A stretch of 64,000 nucleotides of DNA. Origin: Orychophragmus violaceus. Lineage: Eukaryota > Streptophyta > Magnoliopsida > Brassicales > Brassicaceae. The number at the start of each line of letters is the position of its first letter. The first letter of the stretch is position 1. The notes under the pieces were generated by a model. The model had not been told where the DNA came from and made no database searches. It saw only the letters and a list, made by a program, of their open reading frames with translations. Both the position numbers and the translations under genes were made by a program. Below, one piece after another: positions 24,261 through 34,800 of the stretch. Where the stretch lies: the NCBI GenBank assembly GCA_030180135.1, contig CM058230.1, positions 60,482,580-60,546,579 of the forward strand. Direction: 5' to 3'.

Positions 24261-24524
24261 TATGTTTTGGCGTTTGATACTGCGATTAACCTTTGGGCCA
24301 TGTTTCTCTACCAGGTTTAATTGAAACAAGAATCCGATTTTGACCAGGCTTAAATCTTCAGATTTTGGCACTGATTGGTATGGACTGTTAATGTTTGTTG
24401 TGGCTGTAAGTTTTTGGCTGTAGAGATTTTGGCTATGAAAACTGTGACTGTTACTTTAAGAAATTTTGAAAGCCCGATTATTAACAAAAAACTGAAAAAC
24501 TCTGACTGTTATTCTAATTATTAA

Positions 24525-25562
24525 GGGTTTTCTGCAAAAAAACCCTCAAGGTGGACTGAATTTTCGGATCAACCCTCCACCTCAAATAAATGTAGGTCAA
24601 CCCTCAACGTCTCGGTCAACCCGCAATATGACACTTCCGTGTATAGCTGACGTGGCGACGTTAAATTTTTTTAACAGATTGTTAAACTGTGTCGTTTTGA
24701 AGAGTAAAAAACCAACACATATTTTGCTCTTGCTGTCGTTTTTTTGCTCAGGAAACGGCATGTAGTTGCTGATAGATCTCGTTTGTCGGGAACGATTTGG
24801 GGAAAATAAAAAATTAGGGGTTTTCAATCTTGGATCGTGGAATCACTCTTGCGATGTTGTGCTTCATCCATATGTAGTAGAAATTAGGATTTTTACTTCT
24901 GGGTTTCCAAATCGTGGAGCAAAATCAGGGCAAATCGGTTTCGTTTTGTGGTTTCAAATCGTGGAAAATAATCTGTTTCGTTTCTGCGATTTCAGTGGAG
25001 AAATCAATAACTGATGGTACAAAGGTATCAATAATCTGTTTCGACTCGTTTCTGAGAATGTATTACAACAAGCTCTTGGGTTAGAGGACAACCAAAGGAG
25101 AGATTAAAGAGATGAAGACACGAAAACCTGATTTCAACAAACCAAATCGGATCAAAACAGGGGTTTTCGAATTGGGTTAATCGATTTTAGAAACAAGCTT
25201 TTGTAAGAGAAATTCAACACAAACATGTTGAAAACGTGAGCAGAGCGACGGGCAGGAAGCAATCAGCAAGACTAGGGATTTAGTTTGCAACTTGAAAAAT
25301 CAGAGAACTGTGACTTTTTATCTTTGTTTCATCGTGAGCAAAAAGATGACATGAGCAGGAACAAATCACGTGTTGTTTTTTTACTCTTCAAAACGAAAGA
25401 GATTAATAATCTGTTAAAAAATTTAACGTCGCCACGTCAGCTATACACGGAAGTTTCATATTGCGGGTTGACCGAGACGTTGAGGGTTGACCTGCATTTA
25501 TTTGAGGTGGAGGGTTGATCCGAAAATTATGTCCACGTTGAGGGTTTTTTTGCAGAAAACCC
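24525..25562. mobile_element. Non-autonomous MULE with ~200-bp TIRs
   Basis: The ends 24525-24729 and about 25358-25562 are inverted copies with only a few mismatches. Both start GGGTTTTCTGCAAAAAAACC when read inward. A perfect 9-bp duplication AATTATTAA flanks the element (24516-24524 and 25563-25571). Long TIRs plus a 9-bp duplication define a Mutator-like element. The ~630-bp centre has no transposase. It does hold a gene-like patch (about 24780-24900) that could be captured host sequence. Confidence 0.85.
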
Positions 25563-25571
25563 AATTATTAA

Positions 25572-27451
25572 TTATCTTATTAAAAGTTATATTATGCAAA
25601 AAAAAGAATTGAAAATATAAAAATTAACTAAGTAACAATATATTTAGTGTTGACACTTTCATCACGAATTCTTTTTATGTATTGTCTCGAACTAAGATTT
25701 ATTTTAAGATGATGATGTCATTTCTAACAAATTTAAATAAAAAAATTTATATATAAATAATAATTATTTATTAATTGAAAAACAAGAAAAAAATTCAAGC
25801 AAGAATATATGTAAATTACTATATTTGTTGAAATGTGCAAGTTAAAGAAAAAATTTCAATGTATATATAATATTTTGTGATTGTCTAATAACAATATTTT
25901 GTAATTTAATATTTTTAGTTTGAATGTTAAAATAATAACTCCAGTAAAATTTAAAACTACTAGTATAATAATTTTATATTATTTTATATAATTTGATTTT
26001 AGTTAAACAAAACTGCAAAACAAAAAAAAAAATCATCTGTAATCAATTTGTTGACTTTTTATTTTTGAGTTTTGTTTTATATTATTGTTATATATCTAAA
26101 AAAAATTAAATTGAAAAATATTTTAGAAGTTAACTAAAAAAAGGAAAGAAGTTGTTTTTTTTCCCTCTAAAAGTAACCCAACGTATGCTGTAGCAAAAAT
26201 TAAGTAGAAAAGAAGGAAAAAATGGGCTGTGAAGACTTTAAAAATAAATAAAGTGGTTAGAGCTTGATTGGCAAAAAAAAACTGTGAGGATTAGCAAATT
26301 AGGTACAAACCTCTACAGCTTTATCACCAATCGGTGCCTTTATCCAGTACAATTTTTGGATTTTGGAACTACCGATCTTCTCTCAGGTTTTTCTCTTTGT
26401 TGTTAGATATGTTCCAATACAAAATCCATTGGTTTAGATTCTTTTTTGCGACTATAGTAGTACTTGCAAAAAGAAGGAATCAAATTCTAAAATGCTCTTT
26501 GTCGTCTTGTCAAATTCTTATATGCTCTTGCTATAAAAAAACACTTTTTTTATTCGAAAAAGTGATTAAAAACCTATAAATCCTTGATCTAGCTATTTAC
26601 CAATCATGCCACCATTTTTTTAACCTAATATCTTTTATTTATTTTTCATTTTGTTTATTTTCCATCTTCTTCTCCTCCTTCCATTTGTCTCTCTTCCTCC
26701 TTCTTCTTCCACTAAGAAAGTATAACTTAGTATAACTATTTTGAATGATACAACTAAGAAAGTTGTATAATCACGAGAAAATTATACTAAATTGTACCAT
26801 TATCTCGTATAACTTAATATAACTATCTAGCAATAGTATAACTAGAGAAAGTTGTACCATTATCAATTTGTACCATTATCTCATATAACTTAGTATAATT
26901 CAGTATAATTATTCATTAAAAATGTATTCATTTATACTCAGTTGTACCTTGCAAATTAAATTTAGAACTTGAATTGCTCTTAAATTTATAATTTGAAATT
27001 TGAAATTAAAAAAATATATACGGGGGCAAAATTGGAAATATATATTTTCATTAAATGTAGAGGAATATATAGATTAATAAAAAGTAAAGTAGATTTATTT
27101 AAGAAACTTAAAAGTATATGATAATTTTTCCAAAAAAAAGTGCAACCAATTCTAACGAATTTGCGAGTACTGTGTGATTACATGTAATTTGTCATAAAGT
27201 TGTAATTTTGTCATTTATTTACAACACCATTTATGAATCTTTTGCAACTAAAGAAAAAAATCGTAAAATAATGACGAAAGAACGACAAATTTACAACTAA
27301 ATATGGAGAGGCATAGTGGAAAATTTTAAAGAATACATCTAGTTTACGATAAACCTGAAAATGTTTATCATTATGTAAAAATTAGTATAACACATTTGGT
27401 ATGTCTCGTAATGACTAATTATCGCCTATGATCTTGATATTTTTGGTCTTT
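25572..27451. other. AT-rich intergenic sequence with a short repeat cluster
   Basis: No gene. 26716-26950 contains many partial copies of TATAACTTAGTATAACT and TTGTACCATTATC in both orientations. 26310-26335 (ACCAATCGGTGCC) is an inverted match to GGCACTGATTGGT near 24365, a possible TIR pair of an older MITE, but I could not find a target duplication. Confidence 0.35.
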
Positions 27452-27870
27452 TGGATTGGTAGATTAAGTTTTTTTTCAAAAGAATAGGAAATATATGTTT
27501 TTTCTTCTTAATTTAGGAGCCCCTTATTGCCTCCTTTTAGTGGTATTCATTTTTTGGCTCTTATTAGTCATAAAAAATTTGTTCTAAAATTTTTAGAATA
27601 TGAAGTTTATTTGGATCCGTGTAGGACTTTTTTGGGGACTAAATTCCAAATTTTGTTTTTTGATTGGCAGATTTATGTTTTCCAAAAGAATGAGAAACAA
27701 GTAATAAATGCTTCTCCATCTTCATTTAGAAGCCCACATTGCATACTATTAGTGGTATTCCTTTTTGTCCCTTCTTACTCATTAAAAATCTTTTCTAAGC
27801 ATTTTGGCATATGAATTTCGTTTTTGATCCGTGTAAGATTCTTCTGAGGACCAAATTTTTGTTTTAGTCT
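27452..27870 (+). repeat. Two ~205-bp tandem copies
   Basis: Copy 1 (about 27452-27655) and copy 2 (about 27658-27870) share blocks in the same order: GATTGG-C/T-AGATT, AAAAGAAT, TAG-A/G-AGCCC, TTAGTGGTATTC and GATCCGTGTA, then a GACCAAATTT / GACTAAATTC block. Identity is moderate, so the duplication is old. It leads straight into the ORF at 27912. Confidence 0.55.
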
Positions 27871-27911
27871 TCTGACCTCTCGGTAGCTGATTGTCTTTTT
27901 CCGCCGAGTTT

Positions 27912-28421
27912 ATGTCTCTTGGTGACGTTCCTTTACCGCCATTGATTAATTTTGCTTCTCTTCTTTTTCAATTTTGTATCCCAGTGATATTGGTGAAGAA
28001 GAACGCAGCTTCCAAATTTTCGTATCGTAGGATCTTTCACGCTTGCATCCTCTGTATTACCGCGGCTGCTGGTAATGAATTTCGAAAGCGACCTCTAGTA
28101 AGTTTTCTTTCCGATTATCTGCTATTTTTGGCCCTTGCGAGTCTGATTAGTGACATGTTCCTTTTGGCAGAAATGAGGGGAAGATTTAGGGTTCCCATTT
28201 ACTCTTCCGATTTTTTGGTGCACACCCGTCATCTTTCTTCCGCGTCGGAAAGCCAAGGTGATTCGGCCCGAGAGGACCCTTTGCACAGCGCACCTGTTCG
28301 GGTTGAGTCGTGCTCAGCGGATGGGTCAATAAATGATAACGTTGCGTTGTCTTTAGATGTCAGTCCGGCGGAGCCGAGCTTAGAAATTATGTTTGTGGGG
28401 GGGAGCAATAGATCAAAGTGA
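27912..28421 (+). CDS. Unrecognised ORF, 169 residues
   Basis: Open from ATG 27912 to a stop at 28419-28421. The first third is hydrophobic. The last ~85 residues are Ser/Asp/Glu-rich and polar, with RVPIYSSDFLVHTRHLSSA. Base composition is more GC-rich than the flanks. Just downstream, in another frame, VEKGKGLTGLTPKQMKF continues the coding look (about 28578-28628), so this may be a frameshifted gene or a transposon ORF1 remnant. I recognise no family. Confidence 0.3.
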   Translation: MSLGDVPLPPLINFASLLFQFCIPVILVKKNAASKFSYRRIFHACILCITAAAGNEFRKRPLVSFLSDYLLFLALASLISDMFLLAEMRGRFRVPIYSSDFLVHTRHLSSASESQGDSAREDPLHSAPVRVESCSADGSINDNVALSLDVSPAEPSLEIMFVGGSNRSK

Positions 28422-28639
28422 CGTTCCAGGAATTGGATTAGAAACTAGACACTGCTGAGCTAGTATCGGGCGTAGGACTGATACTGACACTTGTGAACCA
28501 TCCGTGATAGATGGGGAGAGGAACCACCCTATTGTGGGCGAGGATACGGCGGGTGATGTCTCTCGAAAGAGGTCTGCCGTGGAGAAGGGGAAGGGGCTCA
28601 CTGGGTTGACTCCCAAACAAATGAAGTTTGGCGGGATGA

Positions 28640-29249
28640 GGATTAGTTAGGTCAAGAAATATCCATATTCTACTGCAAGTACACAATTATGTGATTGTAG
28701 TATAAAGAGTATCGTATCCACAAAGACTCAAGTTTCACGCAATAGGTTATATGCTTTCAGACTTAGCTAAATCAACCAAGAGAAAACAGAAGACAATGCA
28801 TGTAAATTAAAGGTTTGTTTCAATGGGAGAAACGCGCTAGACTCAGGGTGTTCTCAAGAAATCATGCAGTGTAGACACTTAGCTAATCAGGATTCAGGTT
28901 AAGCACATGTTCAAGAACTAGAATCACAATGTATAATAATTCAACTCTCGCTGCAATTACTATCTATGTCTAGCAACCTAACGATTCAAATCTCTTTGCA
29001 ATCTTAGAGTTCTAGACAAGCATTAATAGCAAGTTCTTAAGTTCACAATTCTTCTAAACCAAATCTCTTTGCATCTAGTTAAATTTCTCACTCTAAGTAC
29101 TTTCAGATTATAACTTACACTCTCGTGCCAAATTAACAATCTAAGATCCAAACCCTAGGTGATCAGTCCATAATTCAATATTAATTTCAATTTAGGTGAC
29201 GAACAAATAGATTTAGAATCCTAATCATTCAGTGATCTAACAAGGCATG
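28640..29249 (-). mobile_element. Diverged Athila-type LTR remnant
   Basis: Its left part shows TACTGCAAGTACACAA, AGTATCGTATCCACAAAGAC and AGTTCTAGACAAGCATTAA, in the same order as the reverse complement of the Athila-like LTRs at 3330 and 49784. It is more diverged than those. It is cut on the right by the gypsy LTR starting at 29250. Confidence 0.5.
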
Positions 29250-30171
29250 TGATGTGAGATGGGGTCGGTGGTAGAGAGAGAGATGGGCGAGCGGCCAGGG
29301 GTCGATGGAGCGAACGGTACAAGCGGGGTCGGATGGGACTTGGAAGCTGGTCGATGACACTCTCTTCCTCGTCAGTGGGTGGTCGATGATGGTGTGGGAA
29401 CTAAAGAGAAATAAGAACACTACTAAAACGTCTGGGCAGCAAGCAAAAGCCAAGAGATCCAATCTTCCAAGGGGTTGCCCGCGTGGAAAGAGAGAGATCG
29501 AGAAACCTTAGGGTTTTATTAGCTTAAACTTACTTAGCTTTTTTATTAAACCAAAAGAGTTTCTAAATAAGATTACAACTGAAGAAACTTGGGCCAAAAC
29601 AAATGGGCCATCGAAAATATAATGGAAAAGGCAAAATAATAGAAACAAGACAGAAACGGAAAGTCTTGATCGCAAGAAGAGAGAGAGGCCGGCCTGTCTC
29701 TCTATTGAAAGGGCCTTGGATCACCTCGTTAAAAACCTTGTGAGGAAAACCCATTTGGGACAAAACCTCACAAGGGAAAAAGAGTGTGATCCTTAACCCA
29801 GAGATAGACCGGTCTAGGGATCGTCTGGCTCAATGCAGAAGATCATGGTCGGTCTGATCGTCCGGAGTAAGGGCTAGGGCGTGGTCGGGTCGAGTGGGTC
29901 GCCGTCTTGAGTCTGGATCATCCTATGGGCCAACTGGTTAAGGACAGATTGTCCTTGATCGAGCTGGCCTAGCTGGGTCGTGATGTCTTATATGCTTATC
30001 CTCGAGATCAGCTGCTCCATGGCGTTGTTGAATTCAACTTGTATTTTTCTATGTCCCGAACGTGTCCTTGGTACGTCTCGCATGGTCGGGAACATGTCAG
30101 CTAACTTTGTGGTCGAGCTTGGTCCGTCTTGCTCCTCCAGCTCAGTGTCGGTCAATCTGATGTTCTCATCA
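29250..30171 (-). mobile_element. Gypsy LTR, left copy
   Basis: A 922-bp LTR (TGATGTGAGATGG...TTCTCATCA) is closely related to 56699-57586. Shared landmarks are the CCTCGTTAAAAACCTTGTGA and AGAAGATCATGGTCGGTC blocks. On the minus strand its first part continues the polyprotein frame (TELEEQDGPSSTTKLADMF, then PRTRSGHRK), with stops. The polypurine tract, seen as TTCCCACCCTCTT on plus, follows directly. Confidence 0.8.
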
Positions 30172-30472
30172 TTCCCACCCTCTTAAACAGGTTCTGGCCT
30201 CAGAACGGTATCACCTGCACAATAAGGAGACAAATCAGAAACATTAAAAATCGACGATATGCTCATCTCACCTGGGAGTTCCAATTGGTAGGTGTTGTCG
30301 TTGATTTTCTTCAGGACCCGGAATGGTTCATCTCCACGTGGGGCAAGCTTGGACTTCCTCTTATTTCGAAACCGCTCGGGTCGCATGTGAACCCAAACCC
30401 AGTCGCCTGGCCTAATGTCGACCTCCTTCCTGTGTTTGTCGGCTTGCTTATTGTAATGCACTGTCCTCCTTC
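30172..30472 (-). pseudogene. Gypsy integrase C-terminus, fragment
   Basis: Minus frame 30183-30461 encodes KEVDIRPGDWVWVHMRPERF, a SKLAPRGD-type stretch, ELPGEMSISSIFNVSDL and SPY. This is the typical end of a plant gypsy integrase. It stops abruptly at 30472, where LTR sequence of the Athila-like family begins in mid-LTR. 50989-51310 is a second copy of the same region with roughly 90% identity by eye. Confidence 0.8.
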
Positions 30473-31154
30473 CTATGTCTGAGTAGATTCATAGTTAGGT
30501 TAAGGGATTCTCATTAAGGATTTTATGACTTGCTAAATATAATTAATTCAGTTAATGATTCATATCAATAGATGTTCTTCAAGCTAAATTGTGTTTAATG
30601 CTAGTTCTAACTTGATCACATAGAATCTAGATCTTAGGTTCCTATATTGACACGAAAGAGTGGTTTAGAATCTGAACTATTTAGGTTGAGCAATTAAATC
30701 ACACGCAAAGAACTTTGATTTAATTGAATTGTGAACATATCGAACTTGATTGTTAAAGCTGATTTAATCTGTTAGGAATTACAAAAACATTTGAATTTCT
30801 GCAATTAGGCTTAGAGAATTCTCACAACGAAAGTTGGTTAATTCTAAATCTGTGTTTTGAGTTCTAGAACTGTACCTAATTTGATCCTGACTGAATGATT
30901 TATCTACTTGTCTGATTTCCTGAGAACTCCCTAGACTTAGCGCTTTTAGTTAATTGCTTTCAAACCAATCCTGCTATTGATTTACTTTTTTTTTTCTTTT
31001 AGTTTCTAATCACATTTGCTTTCTCCTAGTTTAATCTTTTCTGTTCTAAATCTATCGTTGCCCTGAGTCCTTGTGGATTCGATACCCTAAGTACTATATT
31101 GATATTGCTGTGCACTTGCAGTTAGTATAGGGATCAAAACTTTACGACATATCA
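30473..31154 (+). mobile_element. Athila-like LTR a, 5'-truncated
   Basis: It matches the last ~680 bp of LTR d (49784-50988), starting CTATGTCTGAGTAGATT and ending ACATATCA. The first ~515 bp are missing, so the junction at 30472 is a deletion or recombination point and not an insertion end. It is closer to LTR d than to b or c, suggesting that a and d began as the two ends of one insertion. Confidence 0.8.
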
Positions 31155-31398
31155 AGTTTTTGGCGCCGTTGCCGGGGACTCTTTGGAGTCTTCGATAGAT
31201 TCGAGCTTAGGGTTTTTACTAGGATTTTTTTTTTTTTTTTTTTTAGTTACTGAATTTTCTGTTTCTTCTCTGTCGTAGGTTTGAAATTCGCCTAGCGTCG
31301 ATCGTTGCCTCTTTGTGTCGATCGTCACTAACCGACTGGAGTTGAATCGATCGTTGCACTCTTAGCATCAATCGTTGCACTGCGATTACAGACGGTTT
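31155..31398 (+). other. PBS and leader of element B
   Basis: The PBS is TGGCGCCGTTGCCGGGGA at 31161-31178 (Athila tRNA-Asp type), seven bases after LTR a. A T-run follows at 31228-31245. Four GATCGTTGC-type motifs between 31295 and 31383 (CGTCGATCGTTGC, GTCGATCGTCAC, ATCGATCGTTGCAC, ATCAATCGTTGCAC) lie just before gag. Confidence 0.75.
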
Positions 31399-33999
31399 AT
31401 GCAGACGCGTGATACTAGAAGTAATCCTAATTCTAATCTCGTTAACCTCCAACTTGAAGAGCTTGCTAGACTAGAGAGGACTAACAGGAAAGTTCAAAGA
31501 GTGAGGATGGTTGTTGAATGTGTGATTATAATGCATGATGCTCAAGGTACCCTGAGGGACCGACAAAACAATCCGTACAATGCTGCTGGGCAACATATTG
31601 ATGCTGAAGGGAATGCTATCCCTGATCCTATCCCTGAGCCTGAACCACCACAAAACCAAGGACAAGGCCAAGGACAAGGTCAAGATAGACGGATGGTTGT
31701 TCATGAGAGGACCTTAGCTGAATTTAACCGTCCGGATGAGTTTCATACTAACCGGCCAGCTCTTGTACCTCCTGGTTTTGATAGGAATGACTTCGAGATC
31801 AAGACCATCTACTACTCTCTTCTGAGGCAGAATGCTTTCCATGGTTTCCTTAATGAGCAGCCAATGGATCATATAGATGAGTTTGAGGACATAGTCACTG
31901 GGATGAAGTATGATGGAGTGAACTATGACTACCTGTTTCTCAAACTCTTCCCCTACTCTCTCGCTAGAGATGCTGCTGCCTGGCTGAAACAACTTCCACC
32001 TGGGAAGTTTACTACTTGGGATGCTGTTAAGAGTGAGTTTCAGAGACACTTCTATGATGATGCTCGCTCTGATAAGTCGAGACAGGACATTCTCACTTTC
32101 TCCCAAGGTCCTATAGAGCCTCTTAAGACTGCCTGGATGATATTTAAGAAGTACCAACGTGACTGCCCACATCATGGATTCACTGAGGTAACATTGCTGG
32201 GCATTTTCTTTAGAGGTATAGATCTCCCATACCAGACCGCGTTGGATAATTCCAGCAATGCAAATTTCAACACTAGGATTCCTGAGAAAGCTAAGCAACT
32301 GATAGATAACTTAGTAAGCAGTAATAGCTGCAAGACTACTGATAGGAGAAGGAAAGAGTCTGGTGGGGAGATAGAGAACCTAGAGATTGCTGATATTAGG
32401 AGTAAGTTGGACACTGTTTGCAATCTTCTAGCTGGGAAGAAAGCTGTCCATTTTGCTCAAGATGTTGAAGTGATCAATGCTGAAGAAGATGGTCAGGAAG
32501 AGGATGTGAACTACATTGGAGGATCTGGTTTCCAAGGAAACATGTTTGGTGGACAACAAGGTAATAGATTCTTCAGTGGACAAAAGAGTGCTTTCACAAG
32601 CAATCAAAACTCTTCTGGCATTGGACATAATGCTGGTTTCCAGAAGCCTTTTCAACAAGGTAATCAGAGGACTTATGGATCTTCCTCTTACCAAGCACCT
32701 CCTGTTGCTAATGCTCATGAGAGCAAGATGGAGAGTATGATGGAGCAGCTGCTGGAAGGACATACTAAGATTGTTGTGGACTGCAACAGGAAGTTAGATG
32801 CTGTTTATGAGGATCTCAATGGGAAGTTTGAGTCTCTAAGTACTCATGTGAAGAAATTGGACACTCAGGTGAGCCAAATTTCAAGCTCCATTAAAGGGAA
32901 GAGTGTTGTGGACACCCATATTAAGGCCTGGTCAGTGTACATTGATGATGGATCACACCTAGGTGAAAGATTTGAGCTAAATACAGCTGAACTGGTGGAA
33001 GAGGCTGAAAATTCTGAATTTGAGGAAAATTTCTCGGGTGGAATCTGTGAAAAATCATCTGCATCGATCGATGGACCTCCAGCGTCGATCGTTGCATGTC
33101 GTGGACATAAAGATTCACATGATTTTTATGGCATTGATGCAGAAGCGGATAAAGAGCTTAATCGTTTATTCCCTGGAGTGTCTGAGATAACTCAACAGGA
33201 GATTGATGAGGTCAAACAGTTAGGAGAGATGGAAGAGAAGTTGGAAGAAATTCCACCATCTGATGATCCACCTTATCACCCTTGTGTGCAAAGGTACTTG
33301 GAGAATATGCTGCCAATGGACGAGATGCTGAAGGATTGGGTTATAGTGGTTCCTCAACAGATAAGTGATGTGCTATTAACTCGGATTCCTAAGAAGCTAC
33401 CTGATCCTGGGATATTTGTGCTGAGTTGTTCTATTTTTGAGGATGGTTTCAAGCGATCTCTGTGTGAGTTAGGAGCTGCTGGAAGTCTCATGCCATACTC
33501 TGTGGCAGAGAAGCTGGGGATGATGGATTTTTCACCCACTAGGACCTCTCTTGTCCTAGCTGATCAGTCAAAAAGGATTCCGGAAGGAGTTCTTGAGGAC
33601 GTCCCAGTAAGAGTTGGGAACTACTTGGTTCCGACAAACTTCTTGGTGCTTAAGTACGACAGTGAGCAGGATGATGCTTTGATACTAGGAAGACCATTCT
33701 TAGCCACAGCTGGAGCAGTGATTGATGTGAGGCACAATTTGATTGATCTCCATCTGGGAGATGAGCCTCTACACTTTGAGATGGACATGCTGCGCAAGCC
33801 GCTGATTGATGGACAGACCTTCACTATTGAGGATGGATATGGAGCGCAGACAAGTAACACTTTGGTTTTGGATCCTGGGGAACATTTCACTCCTTCTTTT
33901 CTTGGACAAGCTCACACTGATAAAGCTTACTCTCCACCTTGGATGAGGAGACTTGCACAGAGGCAATCACAGTCTCTGTCGGGATCTCCAGCAACCTGA
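31399..33999 (+). CDS. Athila-like gag-protease ORF, intact, no RT (element B)
   Basis: 866 residues from ATG 31399; the frame is open eight codons further up but without ATG. Residues ~110-300 are the gag core (GFDRNDFEIK, WLKQLPPGKFTTWD, RDCPHHGF). A Gln/Gly/Ser-rich middle follows. Residues ~655-800 form a retropepsin-like domain with ELGAAGSLMPYS in the active-site position, VLADQSKRIPEG and LILGRPFLATAGA; the usual D-T/S-G is E-L-G-A here, so activity is doubtful. The end, PSFLGQAHTDKAYSPPWM, recurs in the ORF at 45463. No RT, RNase H or integrase follows, so the element is non-autonomous. That such a long frame is unbroken points to recent activity or selection in trans-mobilised copies. 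Confidence 0.85.
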   Translation: MQTRDTRSNPNSNLVNLQLEELARLERTNRKVQRVRMVVECVIIMHDAQGTLRDRQNNPYNAAGQHIDAEGNAIPDPIPEPEPPQNQGQGQGQGQDRRMVVHERTLAEFNRPDEFHTNRPALVPPGFDRNDFEIKTIYYSLLRQNAFHGFLNEQPMDHIDEFEDIVTGMKYDGVNYDYLFLKLFPYSLARDAAAWLKQLPPGKFTTWDAVKSEFQRHFYDDARSDKSRQDILTFSQGPIEPLKTAWMIFKKYQRDCPHHGFTEVTLLGIFFRGIDLPYQTALDNSSNANFNTRIPEKAKQLIDNLVSSNSCKTTDRRRKESGGEIENLEIADIRSKLDTVCNLLAGKKAVHFAQDVEVINAEEDGQEEDVNYIGGSGFQGNMFGGQQGNRFFSGQKSAFTSNQNSSGIGHNAGFQKPFQQGNQRTYGSSSYQAPPVANAHESKMESMMEQLLEGHTKIVVDCNRKLDAVYEDLNGKFESLSTHVKKLDTQVSQISSSIKGKSVVDTHIKAWSVYIDDGSHLGERFELNTAELVEEAENSEFEENFSGGICEKSSASIDGPPASIVACRGHKDSHDFYGIDAEADKELNRLFPGVSEITQQEIDEVKQLGEMEEKLEEIPPSDDPPYHPCVQRYLENMLPMDEMLKDWVIVVPQQISDVLLTRIPKKLPDPGIFVLSCSIFEDGFKRSLCELGAAGSLMPYSVAEKLGMMDFSPTRTSLVLADQSKRIPEGVLEDVPVRVGNYLVPTNFLVLKYDSEQDDALILGRPFLATAGAVIDVRHNLIDLHLGDEPLHFEMDMLRKPLIDGQTFTIEDGYGAQTSNTLVLDPGEHFTPSFLGQAHTDKAYSPPWMRRLAQRQSQSLSGSPAT
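33060..33098 (+). repeat. TCGATCGA motif pair inside the element B ORF
   Basis: GCATCGATCGATGG and GCGTCGATCGTTGCA lie in the coding frame as ASID and ASIV. It is the same nucleotide motif as in leaders and LTRs. Confidence 0.85.
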
Positions 34000-34800
34000 T
34001 CTTGTTGGTCCGGTCAAGCTAATGACCTTAAACAAGCGCTGAGTGGGAGGCAACCCACTGTTAGGTTTTAGTGTTTTTCTTTCTTATTTTTGGTGTTTTT
34101 CTTAGGATTTCACGTTTTTATTTTGTTTTTGCTAAGTTTCTAATACAGAACACTGTTTGGAGTTGTGTGGCGATCGTTGCTATATGTGCAACGGTCATTG
34201 CAGGGAGAAATGACGAAGAGATGGGATCGCCTTGTGACGATCGTTGCGGTCCTGTGCAACGGTCGTTGCAAGTGGTTCAATTGCAAAATTAAGGTACGCG
34301 TGCTAAACCGGAATCAATTTGGTTCAACAGCGTCGATCGTTGCACCTATGCATCGATCGTTGCACACACGATCCAGGTAAGTGCCTTAACCCCTCTTCTC
34401 TTCTCTTCTTCCCCATTTCGCCGTCCGTACAACCGCGACTCCTATACCCTAAATCACTCAAATCTTCATCATTTTATTTGATTCAAAGCTTGGTTCTACT
34501 TATTTTCACACCCCCTATCTATTTCTCTAACCTATTTGAAGCGATTCCAAGGTAAAAGCTCTTAAATTCATCATTTTTGGATTCGGTTCTAGGTTTAGAA
34601 ATTAGGGATTTTTGGCTTGAAATTGATGATTCCGTACTGAATTAGACCTGATTAGGGTTGATTGGTGATGGAATAATGCTGTATGTGAGATTTTGGAACA
34701 AATTTAGAAACATTTTTGAGGATTAATTGTCGGCTGTGAAATCGCCCTGAAACGATCGACGTACTTGTGCAACGGTCGTTGCACTGCGATTCCACAGGGA
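34000..34800 (+). other. Element B spacer with three palindromic motif clusters
   Basis: It starts with AAACAAGCGCTGAGTGGGAG and GCAACCCACTGTTAGG (about 34030-34065), an Athila hallmark after the first ORF; the same text recurs at 46784-46820. Motif clusters lie at 34163-34207, 34232-34270 and 34330-34372, with a further pair at 34752-34795. Otherwise no gene is seen. Confidence 0.6.

Noticed and set aside
24365..26335. An older hAT- or Harbinger-type MITE with TIR GGCACYGATTGGT around the MULE
   Set aside because: Inverted 13-mers exist, but I found no matching target duplication on either side.
31375..31398. Using the longer 874-codon start for the gag-protease ORF
   Set aside because: The first codons have no ATG and overlap the leader motifs; ATG 31399 is the first credible start.
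34071..34555. Short plus ORFs in the element B spacer as genes
   Set aside because: Their peptides are translations of the TCGATCGA motif repeats.
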